A DNA stretch of 27,781 nt from CAINDI01 sp037127585 (GTDB lineage: Bacteria > Verrucomicrobiota > Verrucomicrobiia > Palsa-1439). The stretch lies in NCBI GenBank assembly GCA_037127585.1, contig JBAXYB010000031.1:1-27781 (forward strand), written 5' to 3'. Of this stretch, positions 15,106 through 21,550 are shown one piece after another. The notes under the pieces were generated by a model. The model saw nothing but the letters and a program-made list of their open reading frames with translations, ran no database searches and had not been told where the DNA came from. Within the stretch, counting starts at the first letter, position 1; every line of letters starts with the position of its first letter. Position numbers and translations under genes: made by a program.

Positions 15106-16404
15106 ATGACCGAGAGCCTTTTCTCCAATCCAGCATCACCGACGCCGACTCCCGCGGCCTCGTCCGCTCCGCTCGCGACGCGGATGCGCCCGCGATCGCT
15201 CGAAGACATCGTCGGCCAACGGCACATTCTTGCCGAAGGCAAGCTGCTCTGGCGGGCAATCAAAGCCGACCGGATTAGTTCCATCATCTTGTACGGCCCG
15301 CCCGGCACCGGAAAAACTTCACTGGCAGAAGTCATCGCCAATGCCACGCAGAGCAAGTTCGAGCGCCTGAGTGGGGTCGAGTCCAACGTCGCGGACATTC
15401 GCCGCGTTATCGCCACCGCGGCGAACCGGCTCGCGAATACCGGCCAGAAGACCATCCTCTTCATCGACGAGATTCACCGTTTCAACAAGGCGCAGCAAGA
15501 CGTGCTCTTGCCGGACGTCGAGAATGGCAACGTCCGGCTCATCGGCGCGACGACGCACAATCCGTTTTTCTACGTTAATTCGCCGCTCGTCTCGCGGTCG
15601 CAGGTTTTTCAATTGCAGGCGCTCACGCCGGCGGAGATCAAGACGTTGCTCCGCCGCGGGCTCGAGCAGATGAAAGCGCGAGCTGACGAGGCGGCGCTCG
15701 ACTTTCTGGCGACGGCCTGCGATGGCGACGCGCGGAAGGCATTGAACTCGCTCGAAATCGCGGCGCTGACTACGGAATCCGGTCAAATCACGAAGGCCAT
15801 CGCCGAAGAATCCATCCAGAAGAAAGCGGTGGTGTATGATGGCGACGAGGATGAACATTACGACACGATCTCGGCGTTCATCAAATCGATGCGCGGGAGC
15901 GATCCGGACGCGGCGTTGTATTGGCTGGCCAAGATGATTGTCGCCGGGGAAGACCCGCGCTTTATCGCGCGGCGGATTGCTATTCTGGCTGCTGAAGACA
16001 TTGGGCTGGCGGATCCGCAGGCGCTGGTGCTGGCGGTGGCGGCGCACCACGCGGTGGAGTTCATTGGCTGGCCGGAGGGTCAATTGATCTTGGCGGAAGC
16101 GACGGTCTATTGCGCGACCGCGCCGAAATCAAATTCCGTGACGACCGGGATTGGTGCCGCGAAAGCCGATGTTGAAGCGGGGCGAACGCTCGCCGTGCCG
16201 GATCATTTGAAGGATAGCCATTATTCAGGCGCGGAACGATTGGGGCATGGTAAAGGTTACAAGTATGCCCACGATTTTCCCGGGCACGTCGTCGCGCAAG
16301 AGCACTTGCCGGAGCCGAAGAAATATTATTCGCCCAGCGACCAAGGTTTTGAAGTCCGCGTAAAAGAGCGGATGGAGAAATGGAAGAAACAGTTAAACCA
16401 ATGA
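15106..16404 (+). CDS. rarA: Replication-associated recombination protein A (AAA+ ATPase)
   Basis: An AAA+ ATPase of the RarA/MgsA/WRNIP1 family that acts at stalled replication forks, with clamp-loader-like architecture. Among 432 residues, Walker A is GPPGTGKT (64-71), Walker B ILFIDE (117-122) followed by IHRFNKAQQD, and sensor 1 lies in GATTHNPFF. The lid and tetramerisation regions follow (DGDARKALNSLE; KSMRGSDPDAALYWLAKM; DIGLADPQAL). The C-terminus ends YSPSDQGFEVRVKERMEKW, as in the family. Residues 1-25 are a Ser/Ala/Pro-rich leader before the usual start of homology (MRPRSLEDIVGQ), so the start could lie later, but no better ATG is close. The stop overlaps a 34-codon lipoprotein ORF (ATGA). 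Confidence 0.95.
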   Translation: MTESLFSNPASPTPTPAASSAPLATRMRPRSLEDIVGQRHILAEGKLLWRAIKADRISSIILYGPPGTGKTSLAEVIANATQSKFERLSGVESNVADIRRVIATAANRLANTGQKTILFIDEIHRFNKAQQDVLLPDVENGNVRLIGATTHNPFFYVNSPLVSRSQVFQLQALTPAEIKTLLRRGLEQMKARADEAALDFLATACDGDARKALNSLEIAALTTESGQITKAIAEESIQKKAVVYDGDEDEHYDTISAFIKSMRGSDPDAALYWLAKMIVAGEDPRFIARRIAILAAEDIGLADPQALVLAVAAHHAVEFIGWPEGQLILAEATVYCATAPKSNSVTTGIGAAKADVEAGRTLAVPDHLKDSHYSGAERLGHGKGYKYAHDFPGHVVAQEHLPEPKKYYSPSDQGFEVRVKERMEKWKKQLNQ

Positions 16405-16505
16405 AACTACGACTCATGTTACTTGCCGGCTTGCTGGCGTTGACCGGTTGCGAAACACTCCACATCCCGTGTCCCTGCGGCGCGCAGGCGCTTTTGCAGC
16501 GATGA
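16401..16505 (+). CDS. 34-residue lipoprotein, coupled on both sides
   Basis: A tiny frame begins in the rarA stop (ATGA at 16401-16404) and ends in the next start (ATGA at 16502-16505). It encodes MKLRLMLLAGLLALTGCETL, then 14 more residues including CPC. Two basic residues, a hydrophobic core and the lipobox LALTGC fit a bacterial lipoprotein signal with Cys17 as the lipidated residue. The mature peptide would be only 18 residues, with three cysteines. It may be an entericidin-like or coupling peptide; I cannot name a family. The exact fit between two genes argues that the frame is translated, since cyclo-ligase translation would otherwise lose its coupling. Confidence 0.7.
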   Translation: MKLRLMLLAGLLALTGCETLHIPCPCGAQALLQR

Positions 16506-17038
16506 AAAGTGACCTCCGAGCGCAGTTCCGTCAGAAACTGGCCGGCATGACCCCCGGCACGGTCCGGGCCCACAGCGCGGCGGTGTGGGAAAGGCTGGCG
16601 ACCTTGGCTGCATTCCAAACCGCGCAGTGTCTTTGCGTCTACGTCTCTACCGGCGCAGAAATCGAGACACACGGCCTGATCCGGCAATTGTTGGCGCGGG
16701 GCCGGCGGGTTTGCGTGCCGGGTTTTGTCACCGCGTACGTGCCGGCGGAGATCAAGGATTTCGATGCGGACTTGGTGGTTGGTCGGTTTGGGATTCTTGA
16801 GCCAAAGACTGTGATCCCGGCGCAGCCCGATTTGTGGCTCGTGCCGGGACTGGGATTTGACCGGTCGGGCAATCGGCTTGGACGCGGCAAGGGTTTCTTT
16901 GACGCGATGTTGCAGGGTGCGGCCGGTGTGAAGATCGGGGTCGGACACGACTTTCAAATCGTCGACAAACTTCCCATCGAGCCGCACGACGTCCGGCTCG
17001 ACTTTGTTGTGACTGAAGGGCAAACATTCCGGGCATGA
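16502..17038 (+). CDS. 5-formyltetrahydrofolate cyclo-ligase
   Basis: Converts 5-formyl-THF to 5,10-methenyl-THF with ATP, salvaging folate. The 178 residues carry the family signature LVPGLGFDRSGNRLGRGKGF (residues about 117-136) with the Gly-rich ATP loop. The N-terminal KSDLRAQFRQKLAGM has the basic helix used for ATP and substrate. The middle AEIETHGLIRQLLARGRRVC is also typical. ATG 16502 gives MKSDLRAQ and overlaps the lipoprotein stop; an upstream in-frame ATG (16448) would overlap it further. In E. coli the homologue is ygfA. Its stop overlaps the ymdB start (ATGA at 17035-17038). Confidence 0.92.
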   Translation: MKSDLRAQFRQKLAGMTPGTVRAHSAAVWERLATLAAFQTAQCLCVYVSTGAEIETHGLIRQLLARGRRVCVPGFVTAYVPAEIKDFDADLVVGRFGILEPKTVIPAQPDLWLVPGLGFDRSGNRLGRGKGFFDAMLQGAAGVKIGVGHDFQIVDKLPIEPHDVRLDFVVTEGQTFRA

Positions 17039-17823
17039 AGATTCTTTTCATTGGCGATGTGGTCGGAAAGCCCGGTCGGCAAGCGGTCACGGCCTTGCTC
17101 CCGAAACTCAAACGCGAACACCACCTCGATTTCGTCATCGCCAACGGCGAGAACAGCGCGCACGGCGCCGGTATGACAAATTCCACCGTCACCGAATTAC
17201 TGGCCGCCGGTGTGGATGTGATCACGGGTGGTGACCATGTCTGGGATCAAAAGGGGTTTGAACAGGAAATCGACAAATTCCCGCGCGTCGTCCGACCGCT
17301 GAATTTCCCGGCCGCGACGCCTGGGCGCGGTTCGGTGGTTGTCGAGGTTGGCGAAAAAGCACGCGTGGGCGTCATCAACGTGATGGGGCGCGTTTACATG
17401 CCGAACAACGATTGTCCGTTTCGCGCCGCGCTATCCGAAGTCACCAAACTCCGCCGGCAGACGAGCGTCATCGTGGTCGACATCCATGCGGAAGCGACGA
17501 GCGAGAAGATTGCGCTAGGCCGGTATCTCGATGGCCAGGTTAGTCTGGTCGTCGGCACCCACACGCACGTGCAGACGGCAGACGACCAGATCTTGCCGAA
17601 GGGCACCGCCTACCTCAGTGATGCCGGGATGTGCGGGCCGCATGATGGCGTGTTGGGGCGCGACGTGGAGGCGGTGATTCGCCGGTTTGTTTCCGGCATG
17701 CCGCAGAAACTCGAAGTCGCCGCCGGCAAGATTGAATTGTGCGGGGTGGTGGTCGAGGTGGATGAAAATACCGGGATCGCCCAATCGATCCAGCGGTTGC
17801 GCGTTCCGTTCACGCCGACATGA
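17035..17823 (+). CDS. ymdB: YmdB-family metallophosphoesterase
   Basis: A 262-residue calcineurin-like phosphoesterase of the YmdB family, which in Bacillus hydrolyses 2',3'-cyclic nucleotides and affects multicellular behaviour. Metal-site residues are visible: Asp8 (FIGDVVG), Glu39-Asn40 (NGEN), His68 in GGDHVWD, His151 (VVDIHAE), His176 and His178 (GTHTHVQT). The family usually has Asn in the GNH motif; here the residue is Asp67. The LPKGTAYLSDAGMCGPHDGV segment near the C-terminal third is also characteristic. It starts inside the stop of the cyclo-ligase gene. Ten bases after its TGA a REP pair begins and fills the gap to the amidohydrolase gene. Confidence 0.92.
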   Translation: MKILFIGDVVGKPGRQAVTALLPKLKREHHLDFVIANGENSAHGAGMTNSTVTELLAAGVDVITGGDHVWDQKGFEQEIDKFPRVVRPLNFPAATPGRGSVVVEVGEKARVGVINVMGRVYMPNNDCPFRAALSEVTKLRRQTSVIVVDIHAEATSEKIALGRYLDGQVSLVVGTHTHVQTADDQILPKGTAYLSDAGMCGPHDGVLGRDVEAVIRRFVSGMPQKLEVAAGKIELCGVVVEVDENTGIAQSIQRLRVPFTPT

Positions 17824-17832
17824 AAGCCTTGA

Positions 17833-17897
17833 GTGTAGCCGCGCCTCTGCGAGGCGCGTTGGGGAACGGCACGCGGCTCATAGAGCCGCGGCTACAC
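17833..17897. repeat. REP-like pair, GTGTAGCC family, heads outward
   Basis: Unit 1 is GTGTAGCC then stem GCGCCTC / GAGGCGC with loop TGC. Unit 2 is stem GCGGCTC / GAGCCGC with loop ATA, then GGCTACAC. A 13-base spacer separates them. The heads face outward, opposite to the pair at 11324-11385. The element occupies nearly the whole gap between ymdB and the amidohydrolase gene, and ends 5 bp before the latter's ATG. Confidence 0.85.
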
Positions 17898-17902
17898 CGA
17901 CA

Positions 17903-19072
17903 ATGATTCTACGCGCCAAGTGGGTCTTGCCTGTCAGTGCGCCGCCGATTGAAAATGGGGCGGTAACGGTCGAAGGGGATTCCATTGTGGCGGTCGGACC
18001 GGCGAATGGGGAAGGGCAGGATCTTGGTGAAGTGGTGTTGACACCGGGATTGATCAATGCGCATTGCCACTTTGATTATACCCACCTCGTCGGCCAAGTC
18101 CCGTACCGCAACTGTTTTGCGGATTGGATTGAGGTGCTGGTCGCGCTGAAGAAACAACAGACCGAGGGGGATTATTTGACCGGCGTTCAGGCCGGGATTG
18201 AGCAGGCGCTGGCCGCCGGGACGACGACGGTGGTGAATATTACGAGCGTGCCGGGCGTGATTGAAAAGTTACCGCTGACGCCGTTGCGGATTACGTGGTG
18301 CGAGGAGTTGATTGATTTGTTCCGGGCGGAGCCGGCGGACAAGTTAGTCGAGGCCGCGTTGCAGCGACCGGGGATTGGCGGCTTGTCGCCGCATGCACCG
18401 TACACGGCGAGCCCGGAGTTGTACCGGTCGGCGGCCCGGCATGCCCGGGGCCGGCATTGGTTGTTCACGACGCATCTGGCCGAGTCGGAGGAGGAGGAGG
18501 ACATGTTTCGGCGCGGGACGGGCCGGTTGTATGAAATGTTGCGCCGCGCGGGGCGGAGCATGGCGGATTGTAAGCGCGTCGGACCGGTGCAGTTGCTGCG
18601 CGAGTGTGATGTGCTGACGCCGGAATGTCTGGTGGCGCATGCGAATTGTTTGACGGAGCTGGATATGGTGTTGCTTAAGGCGACGGGGGCGCCGGTTGTG
18701 CATTGTCCGAAGAGTCACCGGTTCTTTCGGCGCCCGACGCCGTTGGTGGAGCGGTTGCTGCACGACGGGGTGAACGTGTGTTTGGGGACGGATAGTTTGG
18801 CGAGTAATGATTCGTTGAGTATGGTCGCGGAGATGCAGGAGTTTTCGCGGGAATTTCCGCGGTGGTCGGCGGAGCAGATTTTGCCGCTGGCGACGACGAA
18901 TGCGGCGCGGGCGTTGAATCAGGCCGACCGGCTCGGGCAGATTGCGGTCGGGGCGGCGGCGGATTTGATCGCGCTGCCGTTAGCCGGTAGCTTGGATCCG
19001 TACGAAGCAGTCGTGTTTGCAGAGTTGCCGGTTTCGTTTATGATGATTAACGGAAAGGTGGTGCGCGAATGA
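17903..19072 (+). CDS. Metal-dependent amidohydrolase (deaminase clade)
   Basis: A 389-residue amidohydrolase-superfamily enzyme of the clade that includes SAH/MTA deaminase, chlorohydrolases and aminodeoxyfutalosine deaminase. Metal and catalytic positions are visible: His54 and His56 in NAHCHFDYTHL, His191 and Glu194 in TTHLAES, His246 in VAHANCL, and Asp297 in LGTDSLASN. His164 in SPHAPYT and His267 in VVHCPKSHRF add to the match. A small beta-sandwich is formed by both ends (MILRAKWVLP; VSFMMINGKVV). The substrate is not decided by sequence; an aromatic or purine deamination, including the futalosine menaquinone pathway, is possible. ATG 17903 is the natural start, and no Shine-Dalgarno can exist because the REP pair runs almost to it. 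The stop overlaps the next gene (ATGA). Confidence 0.85.
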   Translation: MILRAKWVLPVSAPPIENGAVTVEGDSIVAVGPANGEGQDLGEVVLTPGLINAHCHFDYTHLVGQVPYRNCFADWIEVLVALKKQQTEGDYLTGVQAGIEQALAAGTTTVVNITSVPGVIEKLPLTPLRITWCEELIDLFRAEPADKLVEAALQRPGIGGLSPHAPYTASPELYRSAARHARGRHWLFTTHLAESEEEEDMFRRGTGRLYEMLRRAGRSMADCKRVGPVQLLRECDVLTPECLVAHANCLTELDMVLLKATGAPVVHCPKSHRFFRRPTPLVERLLHDGVNVCLGTDSLASNDSLSMVAEMQEFSREFPRWSAEQILPLATTNAARALNQADRLGQIAVGAAADLIALPLAGSLDPYEAVVFAELPVSFMMINGKVVRE

Positions 19073-19629
19073 AGACATATCTAATGCTGCTGGTGGTGCT
19101 GACGGTGAATGCGTGGGAGGGCGCGACGAATGAAGTGCCCAGTGGGGCGGAGCAGGAGCGGATATTTATGGAGGCGGTGCTGCTCCGGCAACACGGATTG
19201 TATGGTGAGGCCGAGGCGAAGTTGAAAGATTTGGCAACATGGCAGCCGAATCAACCGACGATCAAAGAAATGCTCACGGATGTGCAGGCGAAGATGAAGG
19301 CCAAGGAAGCGGAGCCGGTCAGCGTTTTGAAGCGGCGATTAGCCGAGATTGTTTTTCCCGTGGTCAATTTCCGGGAAGCCGCCGCGCTGGATGTGATTCA
19401 GTATTTTCAGACAGAGAGCGGGAAACTGGCGGCGGATAAGACCGAGATCAACTTTGTATGGCTGGTGCCGGCCGAGGCGAAGCTCGGGGCGGTGACGTTG
19501 AGCTTGAAGAAAGTTCCGTTGGCGGATGCGTTGGATTATGTCACGCAGTTGGCGGGGTTGAAATACCGGGTCGAGGCTCACGCGGTGGTGATCTATCAAC
19601 CCGAAGTGCGAAATGCCAAGCCTGAATGA
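19069..19629 (+). CDS. Exported STN-like (secretin/TonB short N-terminal domain) protein
   Basis: A 186-residue protein with an N-terminal hydrophobic segment (YLMLLVVLTVNAWEGA) that looks like a Sec signal. Next comes a TPR-like helical stretch (EAVLLRQHGLYGEAEAKLKD, about 34-53). The C-terminal part has the pattern of an STN domain: VVNFREAAALDVIQYFQTES, then VTLSLKKVPLADALDYV, then GLKYRVEAHAVVIYQPE. Such domains occur in secretins and in related lineage-specific secreted proteins. This copy has no barrel, so its role is unknown. It starts in the amidohydrolase stop (ATGA) and overlaps the first 17 bases of bioF, so it is embedded in the biotin transcription unit. Confidence 0.7.
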   Translation: MKTYLMLLVVLTVNAWEGATNEVPSGAEQERIFMEAVLLRQHGLYGEAEAKLKDLATWQPNQPTIKEMLTDVQAKMKAKEAEPVSVLKRRLAEIVFPVVNFREAAALDVIQYFQTESGKLAADKTEINFVWLVPAEAKLGAVTLSLKKVPLADALDYVTQLAGLKYRVEAHAVVIYQPEVRNAKPE

Positions 19630-21550
19630 CCAACTCAATGGGGAGTTGGCGCAGCTCCGCGCGGCCAATCTCTTCCGGGAACTGCGCGACGTCACAAGTG
19701 CGCAGGGGGCGCGGATTGTCGTCGATGGGCGCGAGTTTCTGAATTTCTCCAGCAACGATTATCTGGGGCTGGCCAATGACCCGGTCGTGAAGCAGGCGGC
19801 GACGGCGGCGATTGACCGGTGGGGCGTGGGGGCTGGGGCGTCCCGGTTGGTGTGCGGAAATCTTGCGCCGTACCGGGGGTTGGAGGAGAAACTGGCGCGC
19901 TTCAAGAACAAGGAAGCCGCCATTGTCTTCGGCTCCGGTTATGCGGCGAATGTTGGGACGATTACCGCGTTAGTTGGGGCGGGCGATGTCGTCATTCTCG
20001 ACAAGCTTGACCACGCGAGCATTATTGACGGTGCGCGGCAGAGTGGGGCGACGATTCGGGTTTATCCGCATGGGAATATGCGGAAGCTCGAGGAGTTGCT
20101 GGTTTGGGCAAAGACCGGTCGCGGCGGGGACGCCGCTCCCACAACATCCCCCTCCGATTTCAACCGGGTCGTGGGAGCGGCGTCCCCGCCGCGACCGGGA
20201 CGGGTTCTGATCATCACCGAGACGGCGTTTTCGATGGATGGCAATCTGGCGCCGTTGGCAGAGATTGTCGCGCTGAAACAGAAATATGACGCGTGGCTGA
20301 TGATTGATGAAGCGCATGCGACCGGATTGTACGCCAAGAATCGCCGCGGCCTCGCCGAGGCGGCCGGTGTGGAAGAACATATTGATGTGACGCTCGGGAC
20401 GCTGAGCAAGGCGGTGGGCTGCGCCGGTGGGTTTGTCGTTGGGTCGCAGGTGTTGATTGATTATCTGCGGAACCGCGCGCGCAGTTTGATTTATTCAACG
20501 GCGCTGCCGCCGGCCGTGTGTGCTGCCGCCGCGGCTGCCGTTGATTTCATCATGAGTGATGCCGGGCAGCAGCGGCGCGATGAACTCTGGCGCAATGTCA
20601 GTGAAGTGAAGATCGGTTTGGCTGCGCTCGGGATCAAGAACGAGTCGCGCAGTCCGATTATTCCGATCATCATCGGCGATGAACAAGCGGCCTTGGATTT
20701 GTCCGGCAAGCTTTACGAGCAGGGCATCTTTGTGCCCGCGATCCGGTATCCGACCGTTCCGAAAGGCACGGCCCGGTTGCGGGTGACGGTGAGTGCTGCA
20801 CATCGAGAGGGAGATATCCGCGAGTTCTTGGCGGTGTTTGAAAGGGTTTACCGAGCCGGTCGCGGCGGGGACGCCGCTCCCACAACGCCTTCCGATAAAC
20901 CCTCCAATATCAACCGGGTCGTGGGAGCGGCGTCTCCGCCGCGACCGGGTGGCGTTCGGCCACATTCTGGCGCGCTCCGCCATGGCCGGGTTTCTCTGCC
21001 TGGGGAATGTTATTTCTTGACCGCGTGTGTTGCGGAACGACGGCCGGTCTTTCAGACAACGGAAGCCGCACGGGAGATTATTTCAACGCTGCGCTGGTTG
21101 CGCGACCAACAACGGATTCGCCTGCTCGGTTTCGTGGTCATGCCGGATCATGTTCATGTAGCGCTGGCGTTGTGCGAAGGGTGGACGCTCGACAAGGTGA
21201 TGCACTCGCTCAAGAGCTTCACCAGTCATCAACTGGGTCGCGAGTTGGGACTCGCGGGAACGATTTGGCAAGCTGGTTATCACGATCAAGGGCTCCGCGA
21301 ACGACGCGATTTTGAAAAGCACCTGGACTACATGCACGACAACCCCCGGCGCGCAGGTTTGGTTCGGGCGGCGGAAGAGTATCCGTTTTCGACGGCGCAC
21401 CCGGAATTCAGCGGGGAGATTGATTGGAGCTGGCTCGAGGGAGAAACACTGGAATCCGGTCGCGGCGGGGACGCCGCTCCCACAACGCCGGTAGTGAATC
21501 ACCCTCGAGCTGTGGGAGCGGTGTCCCCACCGCGACAAGTTGAATTATGA
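19613..21550 (+). CDS. bioF: BioF with in-frame REP and C-terminal RAYT fusion
   Basis: 8-amino-7-oxononanoate synthase condenses pimeloyl thioester with alanine (PLP) in biotin synthesis. The frame is 645 codons, against about 385 for BioF. Residues 1-167 and 197-414 are BioF. PLP landmarks are His134 (LDHAS), Asp232 and His235 (DEAHATG) and Lys266 in TLSKAVG. Residues 168-196 are translated from a REP pair, lying between ELLVWAK and RVLIITETAF, a surface-loop position. After VFERVYR the frame enters a second REP pair (415-446), then a complete RAYT transposase domain (447-615), then a third REP pair, and stops at TGA within the bioA start. No in-frame stop separates the parts. Whether the product is one long protein, is processed, or is also started at an internal GTG (20921) is unknown. 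Confidence 0.9.
   Translation: MPSLNDQLNGELAQLRAANLFRELRDVTSAQGARIVVDGREFLNFSSNDYLGLANDPVVKQAATAAIDRWGVGAGASRLVCGNLAPYRGLEEKLARFKNKEAAIVFGSGYAANVGTITALVGAGDVVILDKLDHASIIDGARQSGATIRVYPHGNMRKLEELLVWAKTGRGGDAAPTTSPSDFNRVVGAASPPRPGRVLIITETAFSMDGNLAPLAEIVALKQKYDAWLMIDEAHATGLYAKNRRGLAEAAGVEEHIDVTLGTLSKAVGCAGGFVVGSQVLIDYLRNRARSLIYSTALPPAVCAAAAAAVDFIMSDAGQQRRDELWRNVSEVKIGLAALGIKNESRSPIIPIIIGDEQAALDLSGKLYEQGIFVPAIRYPTVPKGTARLRVTVSAAHREGDIREFLAVFERVYRAGRGGDAAPTTPSDKPSNINRVVGAASPPRPGGVRPHSGALRHGRVSLPGECYFLTACVAERRPVFQTTEAAREIISTLRWLRDQQRIRLLGFVVMPDHVHVALALCEGWTLDKVMHSLKSFTSHQLGRELGLAGTIWQAGYHDQGLRERRDFEKHLDYMHDNPRRAGLVRAAEEYPFSTAHPEFSGEIDWSWLEGETLESGRGGDAAPTTPVVNHPRAVGAVSPPRQVEL
20115..20198. repeat. 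REP pair 1 (GTGGGAG family) inside bioF catalytic domain
   Basis: Two perfect 28-bp inverted copies (20115-20142 and 20171-20198) are separated by 28 bp. Each unit has the head GTGGGAG and the stem GCGGCG / CGCCGC with loop TCCC, and ends GACCGG. The heads face inward. The span is 84 bp, 28 codons, so the bioF frame is preserved. Confidence 0.92.
20856..20948. repeat. REP pair 2 (GTGGGAG family) between bioF and RAYT
   Basis: The left arm 20856-20883 is identical to that of pair 1. The right arm 20921-20948 differs by one base, which falls in the loop (TCTC for TCCC) and leaves the stem intact. The spacer is 37 bp. It forms the left border of the RAYT segment. A GTG at 20921 is in frame with the transposase and could serve as a start. 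Confidence 0.92.
20949..21455 (+). mobile_element. RAYT (REP-associated tyrosine transposase) domain
   Basis: A Y1/HUH single-strand transposase of the IS200/IS605-related RAYT group, about 169 residues, continuous in frame with bioF. It begins GVRPHSGALRHGRVSLPGEC, and YFLT follows directly. The HUH motif is His513-Val-His515 in VVMPDHVHVAL. The likely catalytic tyrosine is Tyr573 in LDYMHDNPRRAGLV. The segment GTIWQAGYHDQGLRERRDF is also typical. All core motifs look intact. REP pairs 2 and 3 of the same family flank it, as expected for a RAYT with its own REPs. No ATG lies ahead of the conserved N-terminus, so expression depends on the bioF frame or the GTG at 20921. Confidence 0.9.
21456..21536. 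repeat. REP pair 3 (GTGGGAG family) between RAYT and bioA
   Basis: The left arm 21456-21483 is identical to pairs 1 and 2. The right arm (21512-21536) has the stem GCGGTG / CACCGC, two changes that compensate each other and keep pairing. It also lacks the terminal CGG. It ends 10 bp before the bioA ATG and encodes the last residues of the fused frame. Confidence 0.9.

Noticed and set aside
20115..21536. The three GTGGGAG repeats as a CRISPR array
   Set aside because: The repeats are inverted pairs with unequal, widely separated positions, and they enclose a RAYT gene segment; there are no regular spacers.
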